A stretch of 64,000 nt of DNA from Asterias rubens (Eukaryota > Echinodermata > Asteroidea > Forcipulatida > Asteriidae). Position numbers and translations under genes: made by a program. Below are positions 23,269 to 36,575 of the stretch, in pieces. How positions within the stretch are numbered: position 1 is the first letter of the stretch; every line of letters begins with the position of its first letter. The notes beneath the pieces were generated by a model. That model ran no database searches. It saw nothing but the letters and a program-made list of their open reading frames with translations, and had not been told where the DNA came from. The DNA lies in the NCBI RefSeq assembly GCF_902459465.1, contig NC_047062.1, forward strand, positions 30,870,673 through 30,934,672. Reading direction: 5' to 3'.

Positions 23269-23654
23269 GCGAGAAGAAGGTCACGATGGGGCCAACCATG
23301 CGAGGGGTATCGGGACAATGAGCATTTCACGAAATCACGGCAGCAACCCACTTTATGATTTTGTGTTTTGCACAACTGTTTATACTGCATAATCATTGTG
23401 TATGTCGTGGATACTTTCGTAATGAACAGTTTCGATGAACTTGCTGAACAACTAAAGAAAACACGCGAATAAGACAAAAACCACGGATTGCGCTCCGTTT
23501 ACGCAAAAACCCAAATGATCACGGTAATAAGACATCTTGTAAGCGAATGCTCAGATAAACAAACGTTTTTTATCACAATTATAGCACAACACGAGGTCAA
23601 TGTCAAAACAAATTATTGTATTGTTAAGAGGTACATGGTTCAAGGGAGTTTTGA

Positions 23655-24028
23655 TTAAAGACACCGGACACTGTTGGTAATTGTCAAAGACCAGTCTTCT
23701 CACTTGGTGTCTCTCAACACTATGCATAAAATAACAAACCTGTGAAAATTTGAGCTCAATATTGGTCGTCGAAGTTGCGAGATAATAATGAAAGACAAAA
23801 CACCCTTGTCACACGATGGTGTGTGCTTTCAGATTGAGTTAGAGAGCTCAAAATCTAATTCCGAGTTCTCGAAATCAAATTTGTTGAAAATTACTTCTGT
23901 CTCGAAAACTACGTCACTTCAGAGGGAGCAGTTTCTCACAATGTTTTATAAATTCAACCTTTCCCAAGGATTGTTGCTTATATACTTATTATTTTGAGTA
24001 ATTGCCAATAGTGTCCACTGCCTTTAAA
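23655..24028 (+). mobile_element. MITE family A in the A-to-B spacer (copy 3)
   Basis: Same element as at 10607-10980, carried along by block duplication. Confidence 0.8.
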
Positions 24029-24295
24029 ACCTTTTGTGCGAGAACAAAAAACATTCCATGACAATATAACTCCCTTTTTCTTCTTCTGTTTTTCTTATAT
24101 AAAAGATTATTAAGTTTTTACTACATAAATTTGTGTACAATAGTCGTGCACTCATGCTAAAAATCCCCCGGCCCCGAAAGAGCCATAAAAACCGCACGAT
24201 TTATACTTAATAATGATATCAACTGTAAAGGTAACTTAACATCTCACTTTGGTTTTCAACTGAGTTGGTTGACGAAGAATTTCTATATCAGTCAC

Positions 24296-24303
24296 TGACG
24301 TCA
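24296..24303. promoter_or_regulatory. TGACGTCA element upstream of GPCR-6
   Basis: Perfect CRE-type palindrome 228 bp before the ATG. Confidence 0.45.
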
Positions 24304-24523
24304 AATTATTCCACCGGCCTCTTGGCGGACGGATGCAAAGAGTGCAAATTTTCATATTTTGTTTTCATAGCAGGAGCAAAAAAGGCTGCAACTGAAAATT
24401 TCGTATGATAACGCATGAACTCATTTAATGAGTAGAGCTGAAAAATACCATACAGAATTCTTGTGAGAAGAAATTCCGTGACAAATATTTCAACTCAAGA
24501 CACAAGCCATAAACTAAACCATC

Positions 24524-26625
24524 ATGGATCGATTTGAGAGTCTTCGCACGACTTTACCAACAGTTTTCCAAGAAGCCAACAGTGACGAGGATGTTGCAAC
24601 GAAAGAAAGCGATGCGTTCACCAAGTTCGTCACATCTCTCTACTGCATAATCTGCGTGGTTGGTATCACTGGTAACTTACTGGTTGCCATCGTACTCCTC
24701 CGTGTGCCGTCACTGAGGTCTAATACCAGTGATTTCTTAGTGCATCTCTCCCTTGTAGATTTCATGGCCTGTGTTATGGTCATCCCAGCTTATCTTCTGC
24801 CTAATACCCACTCTCCTCCAAACCCCGGGTTCTTCGGTGAGTTTTGGTGTCGATTTTACACCAGCGGTTTCCTGTTTTGGTTCTTCACGATGACGTCAGT
24901 CTTGGGTTTGACTGTTGTCAATTTGGAGCGCTATGTAGCCATCGTCCACCCACACAAATACAAGACTCTTTTCATCAAACGAAACAGATACATCATGATT
25001 GCTGCGTGTTGGGCTTCGGCTGCAGTTTTAGATTCGTCTTCCTTTTTAACGCATGAAGAAGATGAAGTAGTGGGATGTCATTTTAAAGGCTGGTCCAACA
25101 GAGGAGCTCAGGCGACACTTGGCTTGTTTTCTTTCACCGGCAAGTTCTTTGTTCCATTCGCTGCGATGATTCTTGCTCAACTGAAAGTCATCTCTACGCT
25201 GAGCAGACAAGTGAAGATGCTAACTGCTCGAACAGGTTAGTTAGAAAGTTATTATTTCACATTAACGAGAGCAAGAAAGTATCAACTGTTTTATTTTTCA
25301 AAGGACTCGGTGCATACCATTTGTTTTTCTTTTCTGATTTTTTTTAATTTAAACTAGTTAATTATATTAGAGTAACTTTAATAGGGAATAAATTGACAAT
25401 TCGTTTTCCCCTACTTTGACTTGAGCTATAGGCGTATTGGAATAAATGCAAAGCCACATCAATATTAAGAGATACACGTTTTAGCCTCTAAGCCCATAGA
25501 CCAATACCAATGCGCAAGCGCAGACTGTTGAATGAGGTGCATTGTGGGATATATATGGATCAAATTTGGACACCAGCTAGACCACAATGCACCTAATTCC
25601 AAGCTTTACGCGCGCGCCCCGGTAATTGCGAAAAGGTCTATGACCCAATGAAAACTGCTAGCACTCGACCCCGATCCAACCCCAGATCGTCTGCAGATTG
25701 AAGGAACACGTTGCCTTGGATCGGTCGAGTTGGTCTTTGAAAAGCGTTCTGTAAACCGTTTGTTCTAAAATCGATATAGTTAGAAAGATGTTGTAAAAGT
25801 AGAATACAATGATCTACACAAATATGCCTCGAAATCGCGTGGTTTTCTTTTCACCTCGTCGACTAACACGGTAATTTTCAGTGATACTTGTGTGAATCAT
25901 TATTTTCTACTTTTAAAACATCTTTCTAACCATATGCATTTCATAACAAACGGTTTCAAACGCTTTTTATACACCAACTCGTCCGATACAAGGCAACGTG
26001 TTCCTTTAAAGCAAAATCAGTTTGTTTTTGTTACAATTACCTTATAGGGTAATTTCATTGAATCAATGCTGACAATTATGGAATTTTTGTTATGATAGAC
26101 CGACTGTGGGGCATGCAGATACAAAAATTTGATGATCCCTCCGATTTTAGTTCGACTGATCATGCCGTATCAATATGGGTACCACGAAAACATGTAGATT
26201 TACCTCTTCTTAAGATCGAACCTAACGCGTTAGTTTGTATCGACTTTGCCTTTTCTACAGCCTCTATGGGAGTCAATCCAAGAGACCAGCGTGAAATGTG
26301 GCAGCTCCGAGCCTCCCAAACCCTGGTGAAGACACTCCTGGCCTGCGTCATCACATTCGGTGTGTGCTGGACTCAAAACCAAGTCTGGTTCCTGCTCTTC
26401 AATATTGGAGTTCATGTGACTCTAGGTGATCCTATCCACCGTCTCACAGTCATCTTAGCCGTTGGTAATTCCTGTGTGAATCCAGTCATTTACACAATGA
26501 CCAACAAGCCGTTCCGTAAAGGGATCAGGGAGCTGTTTTGTAAGCAGCGGGATTCGAACCAGGTGGCTGACGGTGTAGCGACTGGCACTGTGTCTGAGAC
26601 CGTCTCCAATGCCCAAGAACAATAG
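24524..26625 (+). CDS. GPCR-6: class A receptor, B-type, lacks TM6 proline
   Basis: Exons 24524-25235 and 26261-26625 give 358 codons, open throughout. The sequence is B-type (HKYKTLFIKRNRY, CWASAAVLDSSSF, VHVTLGDPIHRL, tail SETVSNAQEQ). At 26374-26376 the codon CAA replaces the CCA of every paralogue, so CWTP becomes CWTQ. This proline (position 6.50) makes the TM6 kink that moves during class A activation, so signalling may be changed or lost. A second change, Val to Ala, lies in TM5 (PFAAMI). The frame upstream of exon B is open into the intron from 26092, but the TTTTCTACAG acceptor sets the exon start as in the other copies. Confidence 0.88.
25701..26008. mobile_element. MITE family C in the GPCR-6 intron
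   Basis: Same inverted-repeat element and position as at 9298-9602. Confidence 0.8.
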
Positions 26626-26983
26626 GAGAGAAGAAGATCACGTTGGGAAACAAACAATAGAAAGTTGGAAAGTGGAAGTAATTTTACCTAGATGTGAACT
26701 TTCATCCTTTAGTAATTACACAGATTTTCAGCAAACAATTTTTGTTATTATTACGGAACGTTCGCGGTAGCCGGATGTCAATTTTGTAAGTACGTTGAAT
26801 GAAATGAAGTAAATATCATGGCATTGCACCGAAGTTTAAAGCAGTGTCACATTATTCAAGAATAGAGCATTGAGGGCGTTTCCGAGCAGCCGATTATGTG
26901 TGTTTTTTTTAAGAAAAGGGGGCATTTATACATGGTGGTATTGTAAAAAATAATATCCTTTACGTTGCAACAGATTAACATTG

Positions 26984-27357
26984 TTTAAAGCCATTGGACC
27001 CTTTCGGTAAACAGTGTTGTCCAAGGCCCACACTTTGTGTACCACAACTTCTATTTCAAATAACAAACCTGTGAAAATTTAGGCCTAATCGGTCATCGGA
27101 GTCGGGAGAAAACAACGGAAAATCCCACCCTTGTTTCCGCGCGTTTCGCCGTGTCATGACATGTGTTTAAAATAAATCCGTAATTCTGGTTAACGAGAAT
27201 TTATATTGTTTTGCGGTTTTCTCAAAAGTAAAGCATTTCATGGAATAATATTTAAGAGAAGTCTTTCACCATTGCCTTCTGTAAACCCTGTAAGTTATTT
27301 GTAAATCTGTGAACTTTTTTCTTTTTTTTCTGAACCGAAAGGGTCCAATGGCTTTAA
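26984..27357. mobile_element. MITE family B (unit 2)
   Basis: Same termini as at 16974-17348. Confidence 0.8.
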
Positions 27358-28632
27358 TGCACCATGTTACATCCAGTTTAAGTTTAAGATAAAGTGCAAG
27401 TTTGTATTTAACATAAAACAATTGCCAACATTACAAAACGTCGATCACCTCATACATATTTCATACTGCAAGGTATGACCAAAAATTGTGTAATATAACA
27501 GTAAAAAATGTATCCAACAACAACACCGCCATTTTAAAACCAGTCTAAAATAAGAGGACCTGCGTTTGAGGGGAAGTATCAATTTGTTGTTAATTTAATG
27601 GTTTGTGTCTGTTAACTATTTCAAAATAATGTTTTTAATTGAATTTTAAAACAGCTGACATCCTGTTTCCACTAAGCACATTACAACGAACAAAAAAAAA
27701 ATAATATTGATGTTGCTGGGAAAACAGAAACAATTCGTTTTTCAAAATTTCTTGCACGATCATTATGCTCATTATTATTTTCCGATGCAGCAATTGAGTT
27801 GGATTTGCATGCAACGGTGTAAGTAAATCGCTCAATGTATAATTAACAAGTGTAAATCACAAATACAGGTGGTTAGCTACGTACACGAAGAGTGCCTATA
27901 CGTACGCGAACACGGCTAAAATACCTGAGAAACTGTGAAACACACTTGACCCCGCTTTTGTTTTCGCAGGTTCTTCATTTTACGGTAAGCAGAACCGTTA
28001 AAAAGTAGCCCTGTTGTGAACTCATCGGACGTTATTACTAAAATGAACATTACAGGGTGTTAAGGCTAACAAACAGTTGCTGACAGTGTGAGCACTTGAT
28101 ATAATCCACCATTAATATACATAAACTGACGTTTGATATTGGGTCGGTAGAAATTGGATCAGCCATCTGATGGGTCACTAGAAAATAGTGAAAACCGATT
28201 ACACATTATTATTTTGCGTTACATCGACTTAAACAAAATGAATAAAACGCTCACAGAGCGATAAACTCCAAACGGGAAATTGGTTTTGTTTTGTTCCTCA
28301 ACAAACAATGACATTTCAGACAGAAATATTGCAAGTGATGTTTTCTACTATCATCATCATTAGACCGTGTAAGTTTTATGTAAATCTGTAACATTTTTTT
28401 CTCCGTAAAGTTCCTTAATTGATTGTAGGTAGGGTGTTGTGAAACGCTTTTGCATCCGTTTCTTTTTATTCAAATCGATCAGTTGCCTTGTCGATTAGGA
28501 AATAAATTAATATAAGTAAAGAGTCAATGGTGACCTTTGTATCATTCGAAGAGAGTTGAAGGAAGAATACACAGAGTACGTTACTGCTCTGTTCTTTCTT
28601 ATCAATCACTTAACCCTCTAGTCCCTGCATGC

Positions 28633-29186
28633 CACCGCCCGAGTTTCTGAAAACCAATTTTTCAAGATTCTTGCAGTAAACAACTGGAATCGTAATTCAA
28701 TTTTTAAAAGATAGCTTAATACATAATATGCACAATTTTTTAACCTTTCGGTAATGTTTGTATAAAAGTACAAGCTCCCATTGGGAACAATAATCGGCTC
28801 TCGAATATTTGTTTGTAAAGATTATTTCATTGAAGCTAATGACGATGAAATAATTTAGCTCATACCAATTAGTAAACACAACGGAAACTGTATTTATTCA
28901 TCATTAATATTGATATTGTCGAAAACTAACGCCTTCGCATTTAATTAGTTCGAGCATTGAGTCAGATAAAAGCCTTGAAAAGCTATTGTGTCCATTTTAT
29001 CCTTACAAAAAAATATTCGAGAGCCGATTATTGTTCCCAATGGGAGCTTGTACTTTTATACAAACATTACCGAAAGGGTAAAAAAAATGTGCATAAATAT
29101 TAAGCTATCTTTTAAAAATTGAACTACGATTCCAGTTGTTTACTGCAAGAATCTTGAAAAATTGGTTTTCAGAAACTCGGGCGGTG
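28633..29186. repeat. Long inverted repeat (unit 2)
   Basis: Same pair of roughly 185-bp arms and central loop as at 18624-19176. Confidence 0.75.
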
Positions 29187-30843
29187 CTTTTAATGAAACA
29201 AACCGTAAAGGAAAAGACGTCTGCATTCAGCCTGGTTCGATTTAAAAATCTGGGAGACCTACATTTTACAAGGACTGCCAAATTATTATAAGTAATCACA
29301 ACAAATTGTATAGGCCTACACGTGAATTCTTTTTTAGATTGCGAAGCAGCGAAGGGGAATAATGTAAAGGTCATGAACAGGTACTGGACATGAACAGATG
29401 CTGACCATTATGAAACAGAGTCTCTGCCAGTAAGGTATTCACCCGACCCATATACTTTCACTTATTTTGTATTTTGGGAGTCATGGCGTACATACACAAA
29501 AACGATCTGTTTGATTTTGTACGCACTCCGAGATCCACGTAAGGTTATTATTGTGGTTTTAAGGCATATAGGGTCCACAGTCCACACATGCAAGTACAGA
29601 GCGTTTGGAATAATAAGGCCAGATACACGACATTGGCCCCTAAAATGGTCATTGCTTGAAACGGTCCAGGAAGGTTCATTAGGATTATACAAAATTACCA
29701 GTAGGACTATACAAGCACAGGAATGTAATTTGGTGTGCTCTAACTAATTGAATTCCAAGATTAGCTGTTTGTAGCAATTCAACAATAATGTATTGAGGAA
29801 ACCCACAAAACCTCAATATTGATAACATAAAAGACATTCTCCTTGCCAATGACAATAAAGTAAATACCAACATTCCTGCTGCGCAGCCAATACTAATACA
29901 AATGACGCCCTCTTGTGTTGCGCCAAACACCTGTGCGGTGACGTATGGTTTTGATTGGTCCGTAGTGCCGGTATGCAGGTGTCGCGCTTGCGCATTGTCC
30001 TTGCCGTGCGTGAAACTCTTTTCTTCGACGAAAAAGTGACAAATAAATTGTGTGTGTGCTTTTTCGCTTGTTTGTGCATATCTATCAATCATGGACTGCA
30101 TGGTGGTCGAGTTTGAACTTTACTTTGACTTCACAACGAGACGCATATCACGCCACAGACAGAGGTGGGGGTGTTTTCACTCTATCTAGTGAGCCTCACC
30201 ATGTACTAGGTTTTCTTCCTACATGATCTCATGAGAAATGTAGTTAAAACAAATAATAATATAGGCCTAAGCCTAATAAAAAACAAAGCAAACGGACTTA
30301 AATTAAATAATAGTGTTAGGTTCAGGGGCCCACGTACGCTTTGTTTACGTGACAAACATGACAAACATTGTTAATAAAAAATTCGCACCAAGCAAGTTCA
30401 CAAGGGAATTAACATTTTCACAACTAACTGTTCAAATCATATGCCCGACATTAAGATTATGTTTGACTTACCCCGACCATAAGTTTTGCAAGGGAGATGA
30501 GCTCAGTTTATTCAACCATCTTCAACTCCTCGCACATTTCCACACTTTTTAAATGTCGTGCGTGGCGAAAAAAACGCCCGCCCTCTGTAGATCTCAAATG
30601 ATTAATAAAACTTTTTTTGAGAGAACAAAAAAACATTAAATGACAACTCTTTACTTGCACCTTTAAAATATTATAGTTATTACTTAATAAACGTGTGTTT
30701 ATCATTCGTGCATTCATGCTAAAAAAAACGGCCTCGGCAGAGCCATAAAAACGGAAACATTAATATTCTACATTTTATCAACTGAAAATGTAACTTAATT
30801 TTGTTCAACTAAGTTGGTTGAAGAAGAGTTTTGTATCAGTCAC

Positions 30844-30851
30844 TGACGTCA
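30844..30851. promoter_or_regulatory. TGACGTCA element upstream of GPCR-7
   Basis: Perfect CRE-type palindrome 230 bp before the ATG. Confidence 0.45.
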
Positions 30852-31073
30852 AATCATTCGGCCGGCCTTTTGGCGGATTTATGCAAAGAGCACATTTTCG
30901 AGTACTCATTGCGAGAGCAGACACGGTAGCAAATTGAGCAGGTTGCAACTGATGTCCGTGTGATAAAACCGCATGATAAATTCACTCAACGAGCACTGAA
31001 CTTAATTCTTGTGAGCAGAACATTCTGTGACAAAATATTCCAACTCAAGACACACGCCAAAAACTAAACCATC

Positions 31074-32843
31074 ATGGATCAATTTGAGAGTCTTGGCACG
31101 ACTTTATCAACAGTTTTCCAAGGAACAAAGAGTTCTGAGGAGGTTCCAATGGAAGACAACGATGCGTTTGCCAAGTTCATCTTATCTCTCTACTGCACGA
31201 TCTGCGTGGTTGGTATCACAGGTAACTTACTCGTTGCCATCGTACTCCTCCGTGTGCCGTCACTGCGGTCTAACACCAGTGATTTCTTGGTGCATCTCTC
31301 CCTTGTAGATTTCATGGCCTGTGTTCTGGTCATCCCAGCTTATCTTCTGCCTAATACCCACTCTCCTCCAAACCCCGGGTTCTTCGGTGAGTTTTGGTGT
31401 CGATTTTACACCAGCGGTTTCCTGTTTTGGTCCTTCGCGTTGACGTCAATCTTGGGTTTGACTGTTGTCAATTTGGAGCGCTATGTAGCCATCGTCCACC
31501 CACACAAATACAAGACCATTTTCATCAAACGGAACAAATACATCATGATTGCTGCGTGTTGGGGTTGTTCCACACTTTCAAAATCTTACAATTGGTTTAT
31601 ATTTGAAGAAGATGAAGTAGTGGGATGTCATTTTAAAGGCTGGTCTAACAGAGGAGCTCAGGCGGCATTTGGCTTGTTCACTTTTACGGTCCAATTCTTC
31701 GCTCCGTTCACAGTGATGATTTTTGCGCAGCTGAAAGTTATCTCGACGCTGAACAGACAAGTGAAGATGTTAGCTACTCGAACAGGTTAGTTAATCAGTC
31801 TTTACATAAAATTATCTCAAGATTTACGAGAAATTTAATGTATCAATATTTTCCATTCTTTAATGGACTCAGTGCATACAATTTGTTTTTCTTTTTTGGG
31901 TATTCAGCAAATATCGTGTTATGCATCATACATTGATACGATTTAGTTGTGGCTTACACCTACTCGTGTAATAGGCACCTTTATAAAGCCGGCACCTTTA
32001 GAGAAGGCCAGGGTATACGTTTCCGTTCGTGCCATTGATGACCCGGCGAAAACTTTCGGCACTCGACCGCGATCCAACCGGTGGTTTAATAAATAATTTT
32101 AATTTTAATTTTTTTATTTTATAATAACCGTTATAAGAAATTGCATTGAAGCGATTAAACTATTTTTGACGACACACTGCTCAAACGAAAAAAAATCGGC
32201 CTTAACATTTACATCGGTGTTATTTCAATACCATTGTGGTGACTACTTTGATTCTTAATGATGTGACAACACCATTTGTGTAAATTGTAGCCCCTCAAGT
32301 TGATGGTGTAGACTGACTGTGAGGCAATGATCTAAAGTATTTCGTTGCATTTTAGCGCTTCTGGACACAGTTGCGATGATCTTGAACGGCTTAGTACCGT
32401 ACAACACACATTTGAAGATTTAACGGTGGTTGACTCGCACCTTATGTTTTATTTTGTGTCGACTGCATTCTCTTGCAGCCTCTTTGGGAGTAAATCCAAT
32501 CAACCAGGGTAAAATGTGGCAGCTCCGAGCCTCCCAAACCCTGGTGAAGACACTCCTGGCCTGCGTCATCACATTCGGTGTGTGCTGGACTCCAAACCAA
32601 GTCTGGTTCCTGCTCTTCAACTTCGGTGTTCCATTAAATCTAGGTGGACCTGATCGCCATCTCACTGTCATCTTAGCCGTTGGTAATTCCTGTGTGAATC
32701 CAGTCATTTACACAATGACCAACAAGCCGTTCCGTAAAGGGATCAGGGAGCTGTTTTGTAAGCAGCGGGATTCGAACCAGGTGACTGACGGTGTAGCGAC
32801 TGGCACTGTGTCTCAGACCGTCTCCAATACCCAAGAACAATAG
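31074..32843 (+). CDS. GPCR-7: class A receptor, A-type
   Basis: Exons 31074-31785 and 32479-32843 give 358 codons, open throughout. Exon A encodes the same protein as GPCR-5. In exon B it differs in having CWTP in TM6 (GPCR-5 and -3 have CWIP) and NQGKMW instead of NQDKMW in loop 3. Class A landmarks are complete: GITGN, LSLVDF, Cys109, NLERY, Cys185, TM5 Pro211, NPVIY, FRKGIRELFC. Of the eight copies it keeps the full consensus set most cleanly and is a good candidate for a functional receptor. Ligand unknown. Confidence 0.92.
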
Positions 32844-33229
32844 GCGAGAAGAAGGTCACGATGGGGCCAACCATGCGAGGGGTATCGGGACAATGAGCAT
32901 TTCACGAAATCACGGCAGCAACCCACTTTATGATTTTGTGTTTTGCACAACTGTTTATACTGCATAATCATTGTGTATGTCGTGGATACTTTCGTAATGT
33001 ACAGTTTCGATGAACTTGCTGAACAACTAAAGAAAACACGCGAATAAGACAAAAACCACGGATTGCGCTCCGTTTACGCAAAAACCCAAATGATCACGGT
33101 AATAAGACATCTTGTAAGCGAATGCTCAGATAAACAAACGTTTTTTATCACAATTATAGCACAACACGAGGTCAATGTCAAAACAAATTATTGTATTGTT
33201 AAGAGGTACATGGTTCAAGGGAGTTTTGA

Positions 33230-33603
33230 TTAAAGACACCGGACACTGTTGGTAATTGTCAAAGACCAGTCTTCTCACTTGGTGTCTCTCAACACTATGC
33301 ATAAAATAACAAACCTGTGAAAATTTGAGCTCAATATTGGTCGTCGAAGTTGCGAGATATGAATGAAAGACAAAACACCCTTGTCACACGATGTTGTGTG
33401 CTTTCAGATTGAGTTAGAGAGCTCAAAATCTAATTCCGAGTTCTCGAAATCAAATTTGTTGAAAATTACTTCTGTCTCGAAAACCACGTCACTTCAGAGG
33501 GAGCAGTTTCTCACAATGTTTTATAAATTCAACCTTTCCCAAGGATTGTTGCTTATATACTTATTATTTTGAGTAATTGCCAATAGTGTCCACTGCCTTT
33601 AAA
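33230..33603 (+). mobile_element. MITE family A in the A-to-B spacer (copy 4)
   Basis: Same element as at 10607-10980. Confidence 0.8.
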
Positions 33604-33870
33604 ACCTTTTGTGCGAGAACAAAAAACATTCCATGACAACATAACTCCCTTTTTCTTCTTCTGTTTTTCCTTTATAAAAGATTATTAAATTTTTACTACA
33701 TAAATTTGTGTACAATAGTCGTGCACTCATGCTAAAAATCCCCCGGCTCCGAAAGAGCCATAAAAACCGCACGATTTATACTTAATAATGATATCAACTG
33801 TAAAGGTAACTTAACATCTCACTTTGGTTTTCAACTGAGTTGGTTGACGAAGAATTTCTATATCAGTCAC

Positions 33871-33878
33871 TGACGTCA
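33871..33878. promoter_or_regulatory. TGACGTCA element upstream of GPCR-8
   Basis: Perfect CRE-type palindrome 231 bp before the original ATG. Confidence 0.45.
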
Positions 33879-34101
33879 AATTATTCCACCGGCCTCTTGG
33901 CGGACGGATGCAAAGAGTGCAAATGTTCATATTTTGTTTTCATAGCAGGAGCAGAGAAAAAGGCTGCAACTGAAAATTTCTTATGATAACGCGTGAACTC
34001 ATTTAATGAGTAGAGCTGAAAAATACCATACAGAATTCTTGTGAGAAGAAATTCCGTGACAAATATTTCAACTCAAGACACAAGCCATAAACTAAACCAT
34101 C

Positions 34102-36216
34102 ATGGATCGATTTGAGAGTCTTCGCACGACTTTACCAACAGTTTTCCAAGAACAGTTTTCCAAGAAGCAAATAGTGACGAGGATGTTGCAACGAAAGAAA
34201 GCGATGCGTTCACCAAGTTCGTCACATCTCTCTACTGCATAATCTGCGTGGTTGGTATCACTGGTAACTTACTGGTTGCCATCGTACTCCTCCGTGTGCC
34301 GTCACTGAGGTCTAATACCAGTGATTTCTTAGTGCATCTCTCCCTTGTAGATTTCATGGCCGGTGTTATGGTCATCCCAGCTTATCTTCTGCCTAATACC
34401 CACTCTCCTCCAAACCCCGGGTTCTTCGGTGAGTTTTGGTGTCGATTTTACACCAGCGGTTTCCTGTTTTGGTTCTTCACGATGACGTCAATCTTGGGTT
34501 TGACTGTTGTCAATTTGGAGCGCTATGTAGCCATCGTCCACCCACACAAATACAAGACTCTTTTCATCAAACGAAACAGATACATCATGATTGCTGCGTG
34601 TTGGGCTTCGGCTGCAGTTTTAGATTCGTCTCCCTTTTTAACGCACGAAGAAGATGAAGTAGTGGGATGTCCTTTTAAAGGCTGGTCCAACAGAGGAGCT
34701 CAGGCGACACTTGGCTTGTTTTCTTTCACCGGCAAGTTCTTTGTTCCATTCGCTGTGATGATTCTTGCTCAAGTGAAAGTCATCTCTACGCTGAGCAGAC
34801 AAGTGAAGATGCTAACTGCTCGAACAGGTTAGTTAGAAAGTTATTATTTCACGTTAACGAGAGCAAGAAAGTATCAACTGTTTTATTTTTCAAAGGACTC
34901 GGTGCATACCATTTGTTTTTCTTTTCTGATTTTTTAATTTAAACTAGTTAATTATATTAGAGTAACTTTAATAGGGAATAAATTGACAATTCGTTTTCCC
35001 CTACTTTGACTTGTGCTATAGGCGTATTGGAATAAATGCAAAGCCACATCAATATTAAGAGATACACGTTTTAGCCTCTAAGCCCATAGACCAATACCAA
35101 TGCGCAAGCGCAGACTGTTGAATGAGGTGCATTGTGGGATATATATGGATCAAATTTGGATACCAGCTAGACCACAATGCACCTAATTCCAAGCTTTACG
35201 CGCGCGCCCCGGTATTTGCGAAAAGGTCTATGACCCAATGAAAACTGCTAGCACTCGACCCCGATCCAACCCCTGATCGTCTGCAGATTGAAGGAACACG
35301 TTGCCTTGGATCGGTCGAGTTGGTCTTTGAAAAGCGTTCTGTAAACCGTTTGTTCTAAAATCGATATGGTTAGAAAGATGTTGTAAAAGTAGAATACAAT
35401 GATCTACACAAAATAATATGCCTCGAAATCGCGTGGTTTTCTTTTCACCTCGTCGACTAACACGGTAATTTTCAGTGATACTTGTGTGAATCATTATTTT
35501 CTACTTTTAAAACATCTTTCTAACCATATGCATTTCATAACAAACGGTTTCAAACGCTTTTTATACACCAACTCGTCCGATACAAGGCAACGTGTTCCTT
35601 TAAAGCAAAAGCAGTTTGTTTTTGTTACAATTACCTTATAGGGTAATTTCATTGAATCAATGCTGACAATTATGGAATTTTTGTTATGATAGACCGACTG
35701 TGGGGCAGATACAAAAAGTTTGATGATCCCTCTGATTTTAGTTCGACTGATCATGCCGTATCAATATGGGTACCACGAAAACATGTAGATTTACCTCTTC
35801 TTAAGATCGAACCTAACGCGTTAGTTTGTATCGACTTTGCCTTTTCTACAGCCTCTATGGGAGTCAATCCAAGAGACCAGCGTGAAATGTGGCAGCTCCG
35901 AGCCTCCCAAACCCTGGTGAAGACACTCCTGGCCTGCGTCATCACATTCGGTGTGTGCTGGACTCCAAACCAAGTCTGGTTCCTGCTCTTCAATATTGGA
36001 GTTCATGTGACTCTAGGTGATCCTATCCACCGTCTCACTGTCATCTTAGCCGTTGGTAATTCCTGTGTGAATCCAGTCATTTACACAATGACCAACAAGC
36101 CGTTCCGTAAAGGGATCAGGGAGCTGTTTTGTAAGCAGCGGGATTCGAACCAGGTGGCTGACGGTGTAGTGACTGGCACTGTGTCTGAGACCGTCTCCAA
36201 TGCCCAAGAACAATAG
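34102..36216 (+). pseudogene. GPCR-8: B-type class A GPCR with frameshifted N terminus
   Basis: The exons correspond to 34102-34827 and 35852-36216. A 14-bp tandem duplication (34139-34152 and 34153-34166, CAGTTTTCCAAGAA) shifts the frame about 17 codons after the ATG. The original start then gives only a short peptide ending at a TAA at about 34239. The receptor frame resumes downstream and stays open from TM1 to the tail, but no ATG precedes TM1 in it. Other unusual changes are Cys to Gly in TM2 (VDFMAGV), His to Pro beside the loop 2 Cys (VVGCPF) and Leu to Val after TM5 (AQVKVIS). Probably a young pseudogene, unless an upstream exon or a non-ATG start rescues it. The intron holds a family C MITE. 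Confidence 0.8.
35291..35602. mobile_element. MITE family C in the GPCR-8 intron
   Basis: Same inverted-repeat element and position as at 9298-9602. Confidence 0.8.
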
Positions 36217-36575
36217 GAGAGAAGAAGATCACGTTGGGAAACAAACAATAGAAAGTTGGAAAGTGGAAGTAATTTTACCTAGATGTGAACTTTCATCCTT
36301 TAGTAATTACATAGATTTTCAGCAAACAATTTTTGTTATTATTACGGAACGTTCGCGGTAGCCGGATGTCAATTTTGTAAGTACGTTGAATGAAATGAAG
36401 TAAATATCATGGCATTGCACCGAAGTTTAAAGCAGTGTCACATTATTCAAGAATAGAGCATTGAGGGCGTTTCCGAGCAGCCGATTATGGGTGTTTTTTT
36501 TTAAGAAAAGGGGGCATTTATACATGGTGGTGTTGTAAAAAATAATATCCTTTACGTTGCAACAGATTAACATTG

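Larger units (their letters stand above)
23269..24523. other. A-to-B spacer, third copy
   Basis: Same content as 13260-14514: 3' flank, MITE family A, TGACGTCA element and the leader of the B-type gene. No other gene seen. Confidence 0.75.
26626..31073. other. B-to-A spacer, unit 2
   Basis: Near-identical to 16615-21485. It has MITE family B (26984-27357) and the inverted repeat (28633-29186). It lacks about 420-450 bp at about 30598 (GATCTCAAATG joined directly to ATTAATAAAAC) that unit 1 has at 20563-21012. It ends with the GPCR-7 leader. No complete gene seen. Confidence 0.6.
32844..34101. other. A-to-B spacer, fourth copy
   Basis: Same content as 13260-14514, with a MITE family A copy at 33230-33603 and the TGACGTCA element. 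No other gene seen. Confidence 0.75.

Noticed and set aside
26092-26260. Extension of GPCR-6 exon B upstream from an ATG in the intron (also 35686 in GPCR-8)
   Set aside because: The extra sequence shows no receptor similarity, includes no signal, and is closed in GPCR-2 and -4. The TCTACAG|CC acceptor shared by all copies defines the exon.
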